A stretch of DNA of 64,000 bases from positions 1,341,001 to 1,405,000 of the forward strand of contig OCMG01000004.1 in assembly GCA_900215285.1 (NCBI GenBank). Direction: 5' to 3'. Position numbers and translations under genes: made by a program. Shown piece after piece: positions 27,714 through 35,651 of the stretch. The notes under the pieces are model-generated. The model was not told the origin of the DNA. It searched no databases and saw only the letters and a program-made list of their open reading frames with translations. Origin of the DNA: Ensifer adhaerens. Lineage in GTDB: Bacteria > Pseudomonadota > Alphaproteobacteria > Rhizobiales > Rhizobiaceae. Positions within the stretch are counted from its first letter, which is position 1. Each line of letters opens with the position of its first letter.

Positions 27714-28544
27714 TCAGCCGACTCTTGAGATCAGTCTGTAAAACATATCTGCAGGAAGCAGCTTTTTCAAAAGCATTCCCTGCCTGGCCACAGTGGTTAC
27801 GCCATAATGCGCCTTTGGATTGGTCGATGTCAGGGCTTTTTCCAGAACGGCCATGACCGCCTCCGGCCCCAGCTTGCCTTTCGCGCGACGCTCCCCTTTC
27901 AGGCGGTGGAGCTGGCGTTCGTAGGACGCGGCATGGACCGAGTTTCTGTAGTCGATGTTTGCCAAGAACTTGTCGAGCGCGGTGGCGAGAAAACGGGATT
28001 CAATCGGGCCCGGCTCGATGAGCGAGACGTGAATGCCTGCATCGGCCAGTTCCATTCGCAAGGTAATGGACAGGCCTTCGAGCGCGAATTTCGAGGCTGT
28101 GTACGCGCCACGATAGGGTGCGGGAACGACGCCGAGAATGGACGAGCATTGTACGATGCGGCCATGGCCCTGCCGGCGCATGATGGGGACGACAAGGCGG
28201 GTGAGTTCATGCCAGCCGAAGAAATTGGCTTCGAACTGCGCTTTCAGGACCTCCACGGTGAGGTCTTCCACGGCTCCTGTCTGTCCATAGGCGCCATTGT
28301 TGAAGAGCGCATCAAGGGTGCCGCCCGTGCATGCGCTGACATCCGCAACAAGCCGGCGAATGCTGTCGAGATCGGTATAGTCCATCAGAAAGGTCTCAAT
28401 GCCGTCGGCCGTCAGGCTCGTCCGATCCTCTTCGCGCCGGACGGAGGCCAAAACGCGCCAGCCCTTGGCTTTCAGGGCGCGAGCACAATATGCGCCGATG
28501 CCCGTGGAACTGCCGGTGATCAAAATCGTTTTGCCATATGTCAT
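27714..28544 (-). CDS. short-chain dehydrogenase/reductase
   Basis: 276 residues with the classical SDR fold. The cofactor loop TGSSTGIG is at about 8-15, NNGAYG (normally NNAG) near 85, catalytic Ser in QCSSILG and the YTASK motif (YxxxK) near 150-154. A TPLM/PGPI segment follows. It oxidises or reduces an alcohol/ketone with NAD(P). The ATG at 28544 has AGGA seven bases upstream; 28580 is an in-frame alternative. Divergent from yihY across 59 bases. Substrate unknown. Confidence 0.88.
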   Translation of the reverse strand: MTYGKTILITGSSTGIGAYCARALKAKGWRVLASVRREEDRTSLTADGIETFLMDYTDLDSIRRLVADVSACTGGTLDALFNNGAYGQTGAVEDLTVEVLKAQFEANFFGWHELTRLVVPIMRRQGHGRIVQCSSILGVVPAPYRGAYTASKFALEGLSITLRMELADAGIHVSLIEPGPIESRFLATALDKFLANIDYRNSVHAASYERQLHRLKGERRAKGKLGPEAVMAVLEKALTSTNPKAHYGVTTVARQGMLLKKLLPADMFYRLISRVG

Positions 28545-28603
28545 GGAGGGTTCCTGTACAAAGTCTTCTGCATTTCCCATATTCGAGAAGGTGACGCAAC
28601 GAG

Positions 28604-29605
28604 ATGGCCATGGTTCGCAAAGCTGAGCCCATCACCAAAGACGAAGACGGGGGTCCGGTGCCGGTATTTGTGAAAGTGATCTACAGGGTGCTTTATGACG
28701 CCCTCTACCACTTCACCGACGATGACGGCTGGGCCATGGCGAGCCATGTCGCCTTGTCTTCACTACTCGCCATCTTTCCGTTCCTGATTTTCGGCACGAC
28801 GCTCGCGACCTTCCTGGGCGCGAAGGAATTTGCGGAGACCGCCGTTCACCTGATCTTCGACACCTGGCCGGAAACGATTGCTGAGCCCATTGCGAAGGAA
28901 GTCGTGCAGGTTCTGACGATCCCGCACGGGGGGCTGTTGACGATCTCGGTCCTGGCGGCAGCCTATTTTGCCTCCAACGGGATCGAGGCGCTGCGCATCT
29001 CGCTCAACCGCGCCTATCGCGTGCATGAGATGCGGCCCTGGTATATCACGCGCGCGCTCAGCCTCATCTACGTGCTGGCGGCGGTGCTGGCGCTGGCTGC
29101 CGTCAGCGTCTTTCTCGTCGTGGTGCCGCTTGCGGCCGGTTACGTCGAAAGCTGGCTACCCTGGACGACGACGATCATCAACGTGATCGAGAGCTGGCGC
29201 GTCTGGGGCACGATCATCGTTCTGACGGTCGCGCTTTTTATCGTCCATCTCTACATGCCGGCGGGGCGTCGGCGGTTTCTGCAGGTTGTCCCCGGCATTG
29301 CCTTCACGCTGATTGCCTGGGCGTTGTCGGCCTATGTCTTTGCCTATTACATTTCGACTTTCGCCAACTACACCCGCACCTATGCGGGACTGGCCTCGAT
29401 CATGATCGTGCTGGTTTTTCTCTACATGACCGGCGTGATCTTCATCATCGGCGGCGAGATCAATGCGGCCATGATGAAGTTCAAGGTCTTCCGCATGTTC
29501 GGCCGGCCGGGCGGACGCATCCTGCCGGTGCGGCCGCGTTCAGCGGAGCCCCACGAGGTGTCGGATGTCGAGGGGCGTGAGGCCGGACGCGCGCAACGCC
29601 GCTAG
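28604..29605 (+). CDS. YihY/BrkB-family inner membrane protein
   Basis: 333 residues with six membrane segments and the YihY signature: DDGWAMASHVALSSLLAIFPFLIF near 46-69 and a YAGLASIMIVLVFLYMTGVIFIIGGEINAA end. The family was once thought to be ribonuclease BN, which is not supported; the present role is unknown, with some members linked to serum resistance. The last 66 bases overlap the 3' end of the convergent gluQRS gene, and the C-terminal tail is arginine-rich and poorly conserved. Confidence 0.88.
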   Translation: MAMVRKAEPITKDEDGGPVPVFVKVIYRVLYDALYHFTDDDGWAMASHVALSSLLAIFPFLIFGTTLATFLGAKEFAETAVHLIFDTWPETIAEPIAKEVVQVLTIPHGGLLTISVLAAAYFASNGIEALRISLNRAYRVHEMRPWYITRALSLIYVLAAVLALAAVSVFLVVVPLAAGYVESWLPWTTTIINVIESWRVWGTIIVLTVALFIVHLYMPAGRRRFLQVVPGIAFTLIAWALSAYVFAYYISTFANYTRTYAGLASIMIVLVFLYMTGVIFIIGGEINAAMMKFKVFRMFGRPGGRILPVRPRSAEPHEVSDVEGREAGRAQRR

Positions 29606-30427
29606 TGTCGTGTCGCCCTGGCTCTTGGAGAGCTTTCGGCCGTCCTCGCCAAGGATCAGGCGGTGATGGTGGTAGACGGGGGTGGGCAGGCCGAGCAGTG
29701 CTTGCAGGAGGCGATGAACCGGCGTGGCGGCGAAAAGATCAAGGCCGCGCACCACATGCGTGACGACCTGCAACGCGTCGTCCACCACTACGGAAAGATG
29801 GTAGCTTGAAGGCGCGTCCCATCGCCACAGCATGACGTCGCCCCAGATGGCCGGGTCAAGAGCGAGCGTCCCGGCGTAGGTCGGGCCGGTCTCCACGAAG
29901 GAAAGCGTCTGTCCGGTCGCCGCCAGTGCCTTCGCCATATCGAGCCGCCAGACATGCAGTCTGCCAGCAGCAATACGCGCCTCTGCTTCCGCCTGAGACA
30001 GGTTCCGATCAAGGGGTGGATAGAGCGGCGCGCCGTCGGGATCCCGGGGCCATTGCTTGCCCGTTGCCTCCTCGTCGGCGACGAAGCGTTTCACCTCGCC
30101 GCGGCTCATGAAGGCAGGGTAGACCAGACACATCGCCTTGAGCCGGTCGAGTGCTTGGGCGTATGCCTCTGTATGTTCAGACTGCCGACGCACGGGATGT
30201 TCATAGTCTATGCCCAGCCAGCCAAGATCTTCGTGGATGGCCTGTTCATATTCCGGCCTGCAGCGGGCGATATCGATATCTTCGATACGAAGCAGCAGAC
30301 GACCGTTCGCGGCCTTCGCCATCTCGTGGTTCAAAAGCGCCGAGAGCGCATGGCCAAGATGAAGATAGCCATTCGGGCTCGGTGCAAAGCGGAAAACGGG
30401 TGGCGTGGTCGCAGGCTTTTCGGGCAT
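29540..30427 (-). CDS. gluQ: glutamyl-Q tRNA(Asp) synthetase
   Basis: 295 residues, a truncated glutamyl-tRNA synthetase without the anticodon-binding domain. It attaches glutamate to queuosine-34 of tRNA(Asp). HIGH-type motif YLHLGHA is at about 20-26, RIEDIDIARCRPEY follows, and the KMSKS-type loop is KLSKSQGD near 267-274. The zinc-binding cysteines of E. coli GluQRS are missing (the site reads VYPAFMSR). It shares 66 bases with yihY at the 3' end and is divergent from the glycosylase at 30471. Confidence 0.93.
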   Translation of the reverse strand: MPEKPATTPPVFRFAPSPNGYLHLGHALSALLNHEMAKAANGRLLLRIEDIDIARCRPEYEQAIHEDLGWLGIDYEHPVRRQSEHTEAYAQALDRLKAMCLVYPAFMSRGEVKRFVADEEATGKQWPRDPDGAPLYPPLDRNLSQAEAEARIAAGRLHVWRLDMAKALAATGQTLSFVETGPTYAGTLALDPAIWGDVMLWRWDAPSSYHLSVVVDDALQVVTHVVRGLDLFAATPVHRLLQALLGLPTPVYHHHRLILGEDGRKLSKSQGDTTLAALRASGLTPLDIRHLVGLR

Positions 30428-30470
30428 AGCGTTTCATTTCAGAAATTCCGGCTGGTGCCAAGGAGGGTGT

Positions 30471-31118
30471 GTGAAGCCGATTACGAGCGAGCTTGATATC
30501 GCTGCGGGGCTTGATGCACTCGTCGCGCTCGATCCACGGCTGGGCGACATTATTGCGCGAGCCGGACCGGTTCCTTTGCGCCTGCAGCCGGCGGGCTTTT
30601 GCGGGCTTGCCGAAATTGTCGTCTCGCAGATGGTCTCCAAGGCGTCTGCATCTGCAATTTTCGGTCGGCTTGCGGAAAAGGTGGGCGGTGAGGTGAGTGG
30701 GACCAGTGTAATGGCCCTTGGCGCTGACGGCCTGTTTGGTGTTGGCCTCTCGCGCGCCAAGGCTTCGACCTTGTTGGCCATCGCCGATGCCGAGCGCGTC
30801 GGGCAGCTCGATCTGCAAGCGGTCTGCCGTATGGATACGTCTGACGCAATGGCGCATCTGACTGCAGTCAAGGGTGTCGGGCCCTGGACGGCAGAGGTGT
30901 ATCTGATGTTCTGTGCCGGCCATCCGGATATCTTTCCGGTGGGGGATATTGCCCTGGTCCATGCGGTTCATCGTGCTTTTGCGCATGACGAGAAAATAAA
31001 CGGCCGCAGGCTTGCGAGCTTCGCCGAATGTTGGTCGCCGTGGCGATCTGTCGCGGCGCGGCTCTTCTGGGCCTTCTATTCCCGGCAGTTGCGCCGGGCA
31101 GCCGATCCTCTTGGCTAG
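30471..31118 (+). CDS. DNA-3-methyladenine glycosylase II (AlkA-like, HhH-GPD)
   Basis: 215 residues of the helix-hairpin-helix-GPD superfamily. The hairpin is LTAVKGVGPWTAEVYLMF (about 130-147) and the catalytic aspartate is Asp159 in PVGDIAL. It removes alkylated bases from DNA. It lacks the N-terminal domain of E. coli AlkA, so it is the short form. GTG 30471 has AGGAGG four bases before it; the frame is open further up but enters gluQ. No iron-sulfur cysteines are present, unlike Nth/MutY. Confidence 0.88.
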   Translation: MKPITSELDIAAGLDALVALDPRLGDIIARAGPVPLRLQPAGFCGLAEIVVSQMVSKASASAIFGRLAEKVGGEVSGTSVMALGADGLFGVGLSRAKASTLLAIADAERVGQLDLQAVCRMDTSDAMAHLTAVKGVGPWTAEVYLMFCAGHPDIFPVGDIALVHAVHRAFAHDEKINGRRLASFAECWSPWRSVAARLFWAFYSRQLRRAADPLG

Positions 31119-31245
31119 GCTCTTTTTGCGAAGGCGCAAGCCACGGGAAAGAGGAGTAATTCCGGCTTTTCGCGGGGGCTTCACAATAGCGTCAAAACAA
31201 GCCTAGTATAGGAATTGCAGATGCCGAATCGATCAGGAGAACGCC

Positions 31246-31803
31246 TTGACGATTGCAGTCTCACCGCAGTCCTTGCCCGCGCTGGTGCTCAACGCGGATT
31301 ACAGGCCACTGAGTTATTATCCCTTGTCGCTATGGTCCTGGCAGGACGCGATCAAGGCGGTCTTTCTTGACCGCGTGAATATCATCGCGGAATACGATCA
31401 CGCCGTCTCCTCGCCGACCTTTTCCATGCGCCTGCCGAGCGTGGTTTGCCTGAAAAGCTATGTAAAGCCGGCGCGCTATCCTGCCTTTACGCGTTTCAAC
31501 GTCTTCCTGCGCGACAAGTTCGAATGCCAGTATTGTGGATCGGAGGACGAACTCACCTTCGATCACCTCATCCCGCGCGCCCATGGCGGCGAGACCCGCT
31601 GGGACAATATCGTGACCGCCTGCGCGCCCTGCAATCTGCGCAAGGGCTCCAAGCTGCCGCATCAGGCGGGCATGCATCCGCGTCAGAAGCCCTGGCACCC
31701 GACCGTGCAGGAACTGCACAATAACGGCCGCTTCTTCCCGCCGAACTATCTGCATGAAAGCTGGATGGATTATCTCTACTGGGACAGCGAACTCCAACCC
31801 TGA
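31246..31803 (+). CDS. HNH endonuclease-like protein
   Basis: 185 residues. Zinc cysteines C94xxC97 (FECQYCG) and C126xxC129 (CAPCN) flank the HNH core DHLIPRAHGGETRWDNIV, with Asp106-His107 and Asn121. This is the CxxC HNH type that is widely conserved in alphaproteobacteria. Whether it cuts DNA is not shown by the sequence. The start is TTG 31246 with AGGAG six bases upstream. Its stop lies just before a 136-bp palindrome. No phage or restriction partners are next to it. Confidence 0.88.
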   Translation: MTIAVSPQSLPALVLNADYRPLSYYPLSLWSWQDAIKAVFLDRVNIIAEYDHAVSSPTFSMRLPSVVCLKSYVKPARYPAFTRFNVFLRDKFECQYCGSEDELTFDHLIPRAHGGETRWDNIVTACAPCNLRKGSKLPHQAGMHPRQKPWHPTVQELHNNGRFFPPNYLHESWMDYLYWDSELQP

Positions 31804-31804
31804 T

Positions 31805-31940
31805 TTCAGATATAAATCCGCCGGGATGGTCTGTAAACGGCGCTGCCTGCGCTTCCGGTGCTCACGTACATTCAAGTACGCTCCGCTCCGGTTCTTGGCA
31901 GCACCGTTTTCGCCTCATCCAGGGGAATTTCTGATCTGAA
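31805..31940. repeat. 136-bp imperfect palindrome
   Basis: Starting TTCAGAT and ending ATCTGAA, the two halves mirror each other about a centre at 31872/31873. Blocks such as AAACGG(C)GCTGCC and CCGG...CGTAC pair with their complements on the right, and the innermost arms are GTAC flanking ATTCAA. It begins two bases after the HNH stop. Such a sequence would fold into a long hairpin; it looks like a dispersed intergenic element or MITE. Only one copy is in this window. Confidence 0.75.
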
Positions 31941-32047
31941 ATCGGCACCGTTGCGGATGTGCAATTTTCTTCATGTCTTGACGGCGGGCGGTAGGGCTGA
32001 AATACGCCGCGCCGGCGCGAAATTGCAAATCAATCGAATTCGAAGTC

Positions 32048-32551
32048 TCAACCCTTGCGGCGGATGCCCCAAGCGGCGATGGCGGCGAGGATGAGGCTGG
32101 CAACGACGTTCCAGCCTGCGAAGGAAAGCCCCAGCACACGCAGCGCGGCTTCCGTGCAGGAGGGGCCGTGGACGGAGTTCAGGTCGCTCAGCAGGTTGCC
32201 GGCATCCTTGGTCACGGCATTGACCGGGGTCGAGCAGGTCGACGGGCCGGGCCAGAAGCCCCATTCGGCGCCCGCATGATAAGTCCCCAGGCCCGCGCCG
32301 ATCAGCATGGCGATCATGACGATGGCGATCAGCGCCTTGACGATCCAGCCCGGCATGTTGATGAGCGCTGCGATCGCGGCCACGATCGCGACCGGGATCG
32401 CGTAATAGTAGGGCTCGCGTTCCATGTAGCAGAGCGCGCAAGGGATATAGCCACCGATATACTGGAAGCCCAGCGCCGTTCCGACGGTTGCCGCCATGAC
32501 CACGGCGAGAATGATCGCGGGGAGAAATTGAGGCTTTGCAGAGGCGTTCAT
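32048..32551 (-). CDS. dsbB: disulfide bond formation protein B
   Basis: 167 residues with four membrane segments. The first redox pair is C38xxC41 (YIPCALCYMER) and the second periplasmic pair lies in STCS and PSCTEA. DsbB reoxidises DsbA and passes electrons to quinone. Here the second-pair spacing is longer than in E. coli. It is followed 14 bases upstream by the DedA/YqaA-type gene in the same direction. The coding end borders a region with a 136-bp palindrome. Confidence 0.9.
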   Translation of the reverse strand: MNASAKPQFLPAIILAVVMAATVGTALGFQYIGGYIPCALCYMEREPYYYAIPVAIVAAIAALINMPGWIVKALIAIVMIAMLIGAGLGTYHAGAEWGFWPGPSTCSTPVNAVTKDAGNLLSDLNSVHGPSCTEAALRVLGLSFAGWNVVASLILAAIAAWGIRRKG

Positions 32552-32565
32552 GGCTTTGCCGATCG

Positions 32566-33159
32566 TCAGGATGTGTGAAGGTAATGCAGGATCAGATAGA
32601 GGATGATGAGGAGGGCTGCGACCGCGCCGGCGATCAGGCCGAGCCGCTTTTCGATGAATTCGCGGATCGGTTCGCCGTAGATTTTCAGCAGAGCAGCGAG
32701 CAGGAAGAAGCGCGTACCGCGCGCAACGATGGCCGTGATGATGAAAAGGCCGAGGTTCACATCGGCTACGCCAGCCAGGATGGTCACAACCTTGATCGGC
32801 GGCAGGTGGGCCAGACCGGAGGTGATCAGCAGGAGGACGATCATGCCGAAGCCGGTTTCGGCCTTCAGACGCTCGAATGTTTCAAGCTTGCCATAAAATT
32901 CGAGAACAGGCTTTGCGACAGCCTCAAACGCGTAATGGCCGATATACCAGCCGAGTATGCCGCCGAGCACGGAGGCGACGGTGGCAACGAGCGCGTAGCG
33001 CCATGCGCGCTCCGGACGGGCCAGCGACATCGGCAGGAAGAGCACATCGGCCGGTACGAGGAAGAATGAGCTTTCGACGAAGGCGATGATGGCGAGCCAG
33101 ACTTCGGCGCTTTTCTTGGCGGCCAGCGAGATCGTCCAGTCATAAAGTCTGCGGAGCAT
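32566..33159 (-). CDS. DedA/YqaA-family membrane protein
   Basis: 197 residues with an N-terminal WTISLAAKKSAEVWLAIIAFVESSFF block, then EVWLAIIAFVESSFFLVPAD-type glutamate near the first helix and GWYIGHYAFEA and RGTRFFLLAALL segments (split over the sequence). This is the YqaA/SNARE-associated (DedA) layout with four to five membrane helices. Such proteins affect membrane lipid balance. The ATG at 33159 has GGA-type sites upstream; a much longer open frame exists but runs through the tRNA and is not coding. Confidence 0.85.
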   Translation of the reverse strand: MLRRLYDWTISLAAKKSAEVWLAIIAFVESSFFLVPADVLFLPMSLARPERAWRYALVATVASVLGGILGWYIGHYAFEAVAKPVLEFYGKLETFERLKAETGFGMIVLLLITSGLAHLPPIKVVTILAGVADVNLGLFIITAIVARGTRFFLLAALLKIYGEPIREFIEKRLGLIAGAVAALLIILYLILHYLHTS

Positions 33160-33304
33160 GGAAGTCCTTCGCCTGTGTGTCGGTCGGGCTGGTTGCCATT
33201 TTGCTGTGCTGCAATAGCGGGCTTTGGCAGTGCTGTAAATTCGGCTGCTGTTCAACAGTTCGTCAATTTGGATGCAAAGGTGAGCTCCGGATGACATTTT
33301 CCGG

Positions 33305-33332
33305 TTGACCGGCGGTGGCCCGTCCGTATAGT
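33305..33332 (+). promoter_or_regulatory. promoter for tRNA-Leu(CAA)
   Basis: -35 TTGACC (33305-33310), a 16-base spacer and -10 TATAGT (33327-33332) lie 41 bases before the tRNA. Both boxes are close to the sigma-70 consensus, and this is the only good match upstream of the gene. Confidence 0.6.
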
Positions 33333-33373
33333 CCGCGCGTCCCGGCCGTGCTTCGCATGATGCTGCGGATGAT

Positions 33374-33458
33374 GCCCCATTGGCGGAATTGGTAGACGCG
33401 CTCGACTCAAAATCGAGTTCCGCAAGGAGTGCTGGTTCGACCCCGGCATGGGGCACCA
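33374..33458 (+). tRNA. tRNA-Leu, anticodon CAA
   Basis: 85 bases including an encoded CCA end. The acceptor stem pairs GCCCCAT (33374-33380) with ATGGGGC (33448-33454), followed by A and CCA. The anticodon arm has stem CTCGA/TCGAG with loop CTCAAAA, giving anticodon CAA (Leu, codon UUG). The long variable arm, the GGTTCGA T-loop and the GCGGAATTGGTAGACGC D-arm identify a leucine isoacceptor. It stands alone with its own promoter. Confidence 0.95.
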
Positions 33459-33488
33459 CCGGCTTTCACCCCCGAACCCAGAGGTGCC

Positions 33489-33809
33489 ATGTTCATGCCG
33501 AATGTCGCGATGATGGTGCTGTTGTCCCTTGTCGCGCTGGCGCTCATGACGGGCCTGTTCGTTTTTCTGGGCATGCGCTGGAATGCGCTGATTGCCGGCG
33601 CTGTTCTCTACCTGCTGTTCGGCGGTTTTGTTGCCATGTCACAGTTTGCCGGCGCGGGTGGCTGCCCGACCTGGCGTCCGGACGGCGTCCTTATCCCGGT
33701 CCTGGCGTGGCCCGGCGACTTTTACGTGAACGTGATCGTCGGCCCCATTTCTGCACGCCGTTACCTGATACCACGCACCTGTGAACTTCCCGCGTCTTCA
33801 GCAAGCTGA
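33489..33809 (+). CDS. small predicted membrane protein
   Basis: About 106 residues from ATG 33489 (AGAGG four bases upstream; ATG 33495 is an alternative). Two hydrophobic segments cover roughly residues 7-25 and 32-52, and the C-terminal half is polar and of low conservation. I recognise no family. It lies 31 bases after the tRNA and 79 before the glycosyltransferase, with which it could be co-expressed. It could be spurious in its C-terminal part; the two hydrophobic segments and the ribosome site are the support. Confidence 0.5.
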   Translation: MFMPNVAMMVLLSLVALALMTGLFVFLGMRWNALIAGAVLYLLFGGFVAMSQFAGAGGCPTWRPDGVLIPVLAWPGDFYVNVIVGPISARRYLIPRTCELPASSAS

Positions 33810-33888
33810 GAGCTTTTCCTTTCAATTTGCTCGGGAGCGCACTAAAAGACCGCCGACGCCGGAGACGGCACAGATTTTCGAGGTTTAG

Positions 33889-35583
33889 ATGAGCGCTGAC
33901 GCGAACTCTCCGGCTGACCGTTCCGGCAGTCTCTGGCTCCCCTTCCTGATTTCGGTCGCCATCGCGCTCTTTCTCATGACGCTGATGCCGACGACGATGT
34001 TCTGGGATCGAGACGAGGCTTTCTATGCGCGTGCAGCCGTCGAGATGCTGCAATCCCACAACTGGATTCTGCCGACTTACAACGACGCCGTCTTTCCTGA
34101 TAAGCCGCCGCTGATCTATTGGCTGATGGCCTTCTTCATGAAGATTTTCGGCGAGAACGAGTTTGGCGCGCGCTTCGCGTCCGCTCCGGCCACCGCAGCG
34201 TCGGCTTTCCTGATCTTCCTGATCGCAAACCGGCTCTTCGGCCGCCGCGCCGGCCTCTGGTCAATGCTGGTCTTCGCCTCATCGACGCTGACCATCTATC
34301 TCGGCATCACGGCCATGCTTGATGCGGTGCTGGTGGCCTTCATCTGCCTGGCACTCTGGGCGTTCCTGGCGATCATGCAGGACCGGGACGGGTTCTGGGG
34401 CAAGGCCGCGGTGTTTCTTGTCGCGGTGTCGCTGGCGATGCTGACCAAGGGACCCGTCGGACCCGCCATCATCGTCCCGGCGGTCGCCATCACCTGGCTC
34501 CTGTCCCGAAGCGGTGAAAGAGCACCTTTCTGGCAGATGCTGGTCCTGGCCGTGGCTACCTTCGTGGGCGTCGGCATCTTTCTGCTCTGGGCCGTGCCGG
34601 CTAACAACATGAGCAATGGAGAAATGCTGCAGACTGGGATTGGCGAGCACGTGATCGGCCGGGCCCTGAAGCCGATGCAGCGCCATGGCGCGCCGGGCTT
34701 GCTCGGTTACCTCGCCTTCCTTCCGGCCTATATCCCGACGCTCATCATTGGTTTCATGCCGGCCACGCTGTTCCTGCCGGCGGCCCTTGTCGGCGTTTCG
34801 CGCCGCCCGACTTCGGCCGCCAGACCTTCACCGCGGCTCTTCCTGCTATCTTGGATGGCCCCAGGCTTCATCATGTTCTCGCTGGCCGCGACAAAGCTGC
34901 CGCATTACATCGAGCCGATGATTCCTGCTTTCGCCATCGCCGCCGGCGGTGTCATTGCCGGCAGCCTGCAGGGGGGTATCTCGTCGCTTCGCATCGGCCG
35001 CTGGCTTTACATCCTGCAGATCGCCGGCCTTGCTGCTGCCCTTTTCGCCGTTGTCGTGCTGGCGCCGACGCTGCTGTTGAAGATCGCGCTCGTCGTGATC
35101 GCGCTTGGCTGCATCGGCTTCGCATTCCGCATCTCGCTTTTGCATCGGCTGGGCGAATTCGAAAACGCGATGCGCCTGGCGCTCGTCTCCGTCGTGCTGC
35201 TGATGGAGAGCATGTTCCTCCTTGTCATTCCGGTCCTTGAAAAGGATATCAAGCTGTCAAAGCCTGTGGCGGAATTGCTGCGCAAGGAGTTCAAGCCCGG
35301 GACGCCTGTCTTCGACGCCGATTATCTCGAGCCCAGCCTCGTCTTTTATCTGGGCTGGCCGCTCGAAAGCCCCATTCGCGACATTCCCTCCGACCAGGCG
35401 GGCCGCATGGCCTTCCTTTCCGCTCCCGGAGAGCATGCTCTTGTTGCGACGCGGGAGGAATATGACGCGCTGAAGGCGCTCGACCATGCAGGGCGGCTTG
35501 TCGAACTGGGCTCCTTTACGGCGTGGAACACCAATGTTTCCGGGCGATTGCAGACGGTTCTCGTGGCCCGTCTCAAGCCTTGA
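33889..35583 (+). CDS. family 39 glycosyltransferase (ArnT/PMT type)
   Basis: 564 residues with about 12 membrane segments. The N-terminal periplasmic loop has WDRDEAFYARAAVEMLQSHNW, with the acidic DE pair needed by GT39/PMT enzymes, and the PDKPPLIYWL motif. These enzymes move a sugar from a lipid carrier (undecaprenyl-phosphate sugar) to lipid A, protein or another acceptor at the periplasmic face. Acceptor unknown. A conserved KLPHYIEPMIPA block near residue 340 is also typical of ArnT. Confidence 0.88.
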   Translation: MSADANSPADRSGSLWLPFLISVAIALFLMTLMPTTMFWDRDEAFYARAAVEMLQSHNWILPTYNDAVFPDKPPLIYWLMAFFMKIFGENEFGARFASAPATAASAFLIFLIANRLFGRRAGLWSMLVFASSTLTIYLGITAMLDAVLVAFICLALWAFLAIMQDRDGFWGKAAVFLVAVSLAMLTKGPVGPAIIVPAVAITWLLSRSGERAPFWQMLVLAVATFVGVGIFLLWAVPANNMSNGEMLQTGIGEHVIGRALKPMQRHGAPGLLGYLAFLPAYIPTLIIGFMPATLFLPAALVGVSRRPTSAARPSPRLFLLSWMAPGFIMFSLAATKLPHYIEPMIPAFAIAAGGVIAGSLQGGISSLRIGRWLYILQIAGLAAALFAVVVLAPTLLLKIALVVIALGCIGFAFRISLLHRLGEFENAMRLALVSVVLLMESMFLLVIPVLEKDIKLSKPVAELLRKEFKPGTPVFDADYLEPSLVFYLGWPLESPIRDIPSDQAGRMAFLSAPGEHALVATREEYDALKALDHAGRLVELGSFTAWNTNVSGRLQTVLVARLKP

Positions 35584-35651
35584 AAATCGTTCAAGCTTGA
35601 TCCTTTGGCGCTTTCGGTGCTATTGCGCAGCGCACAAGGGATCCATGTTTC

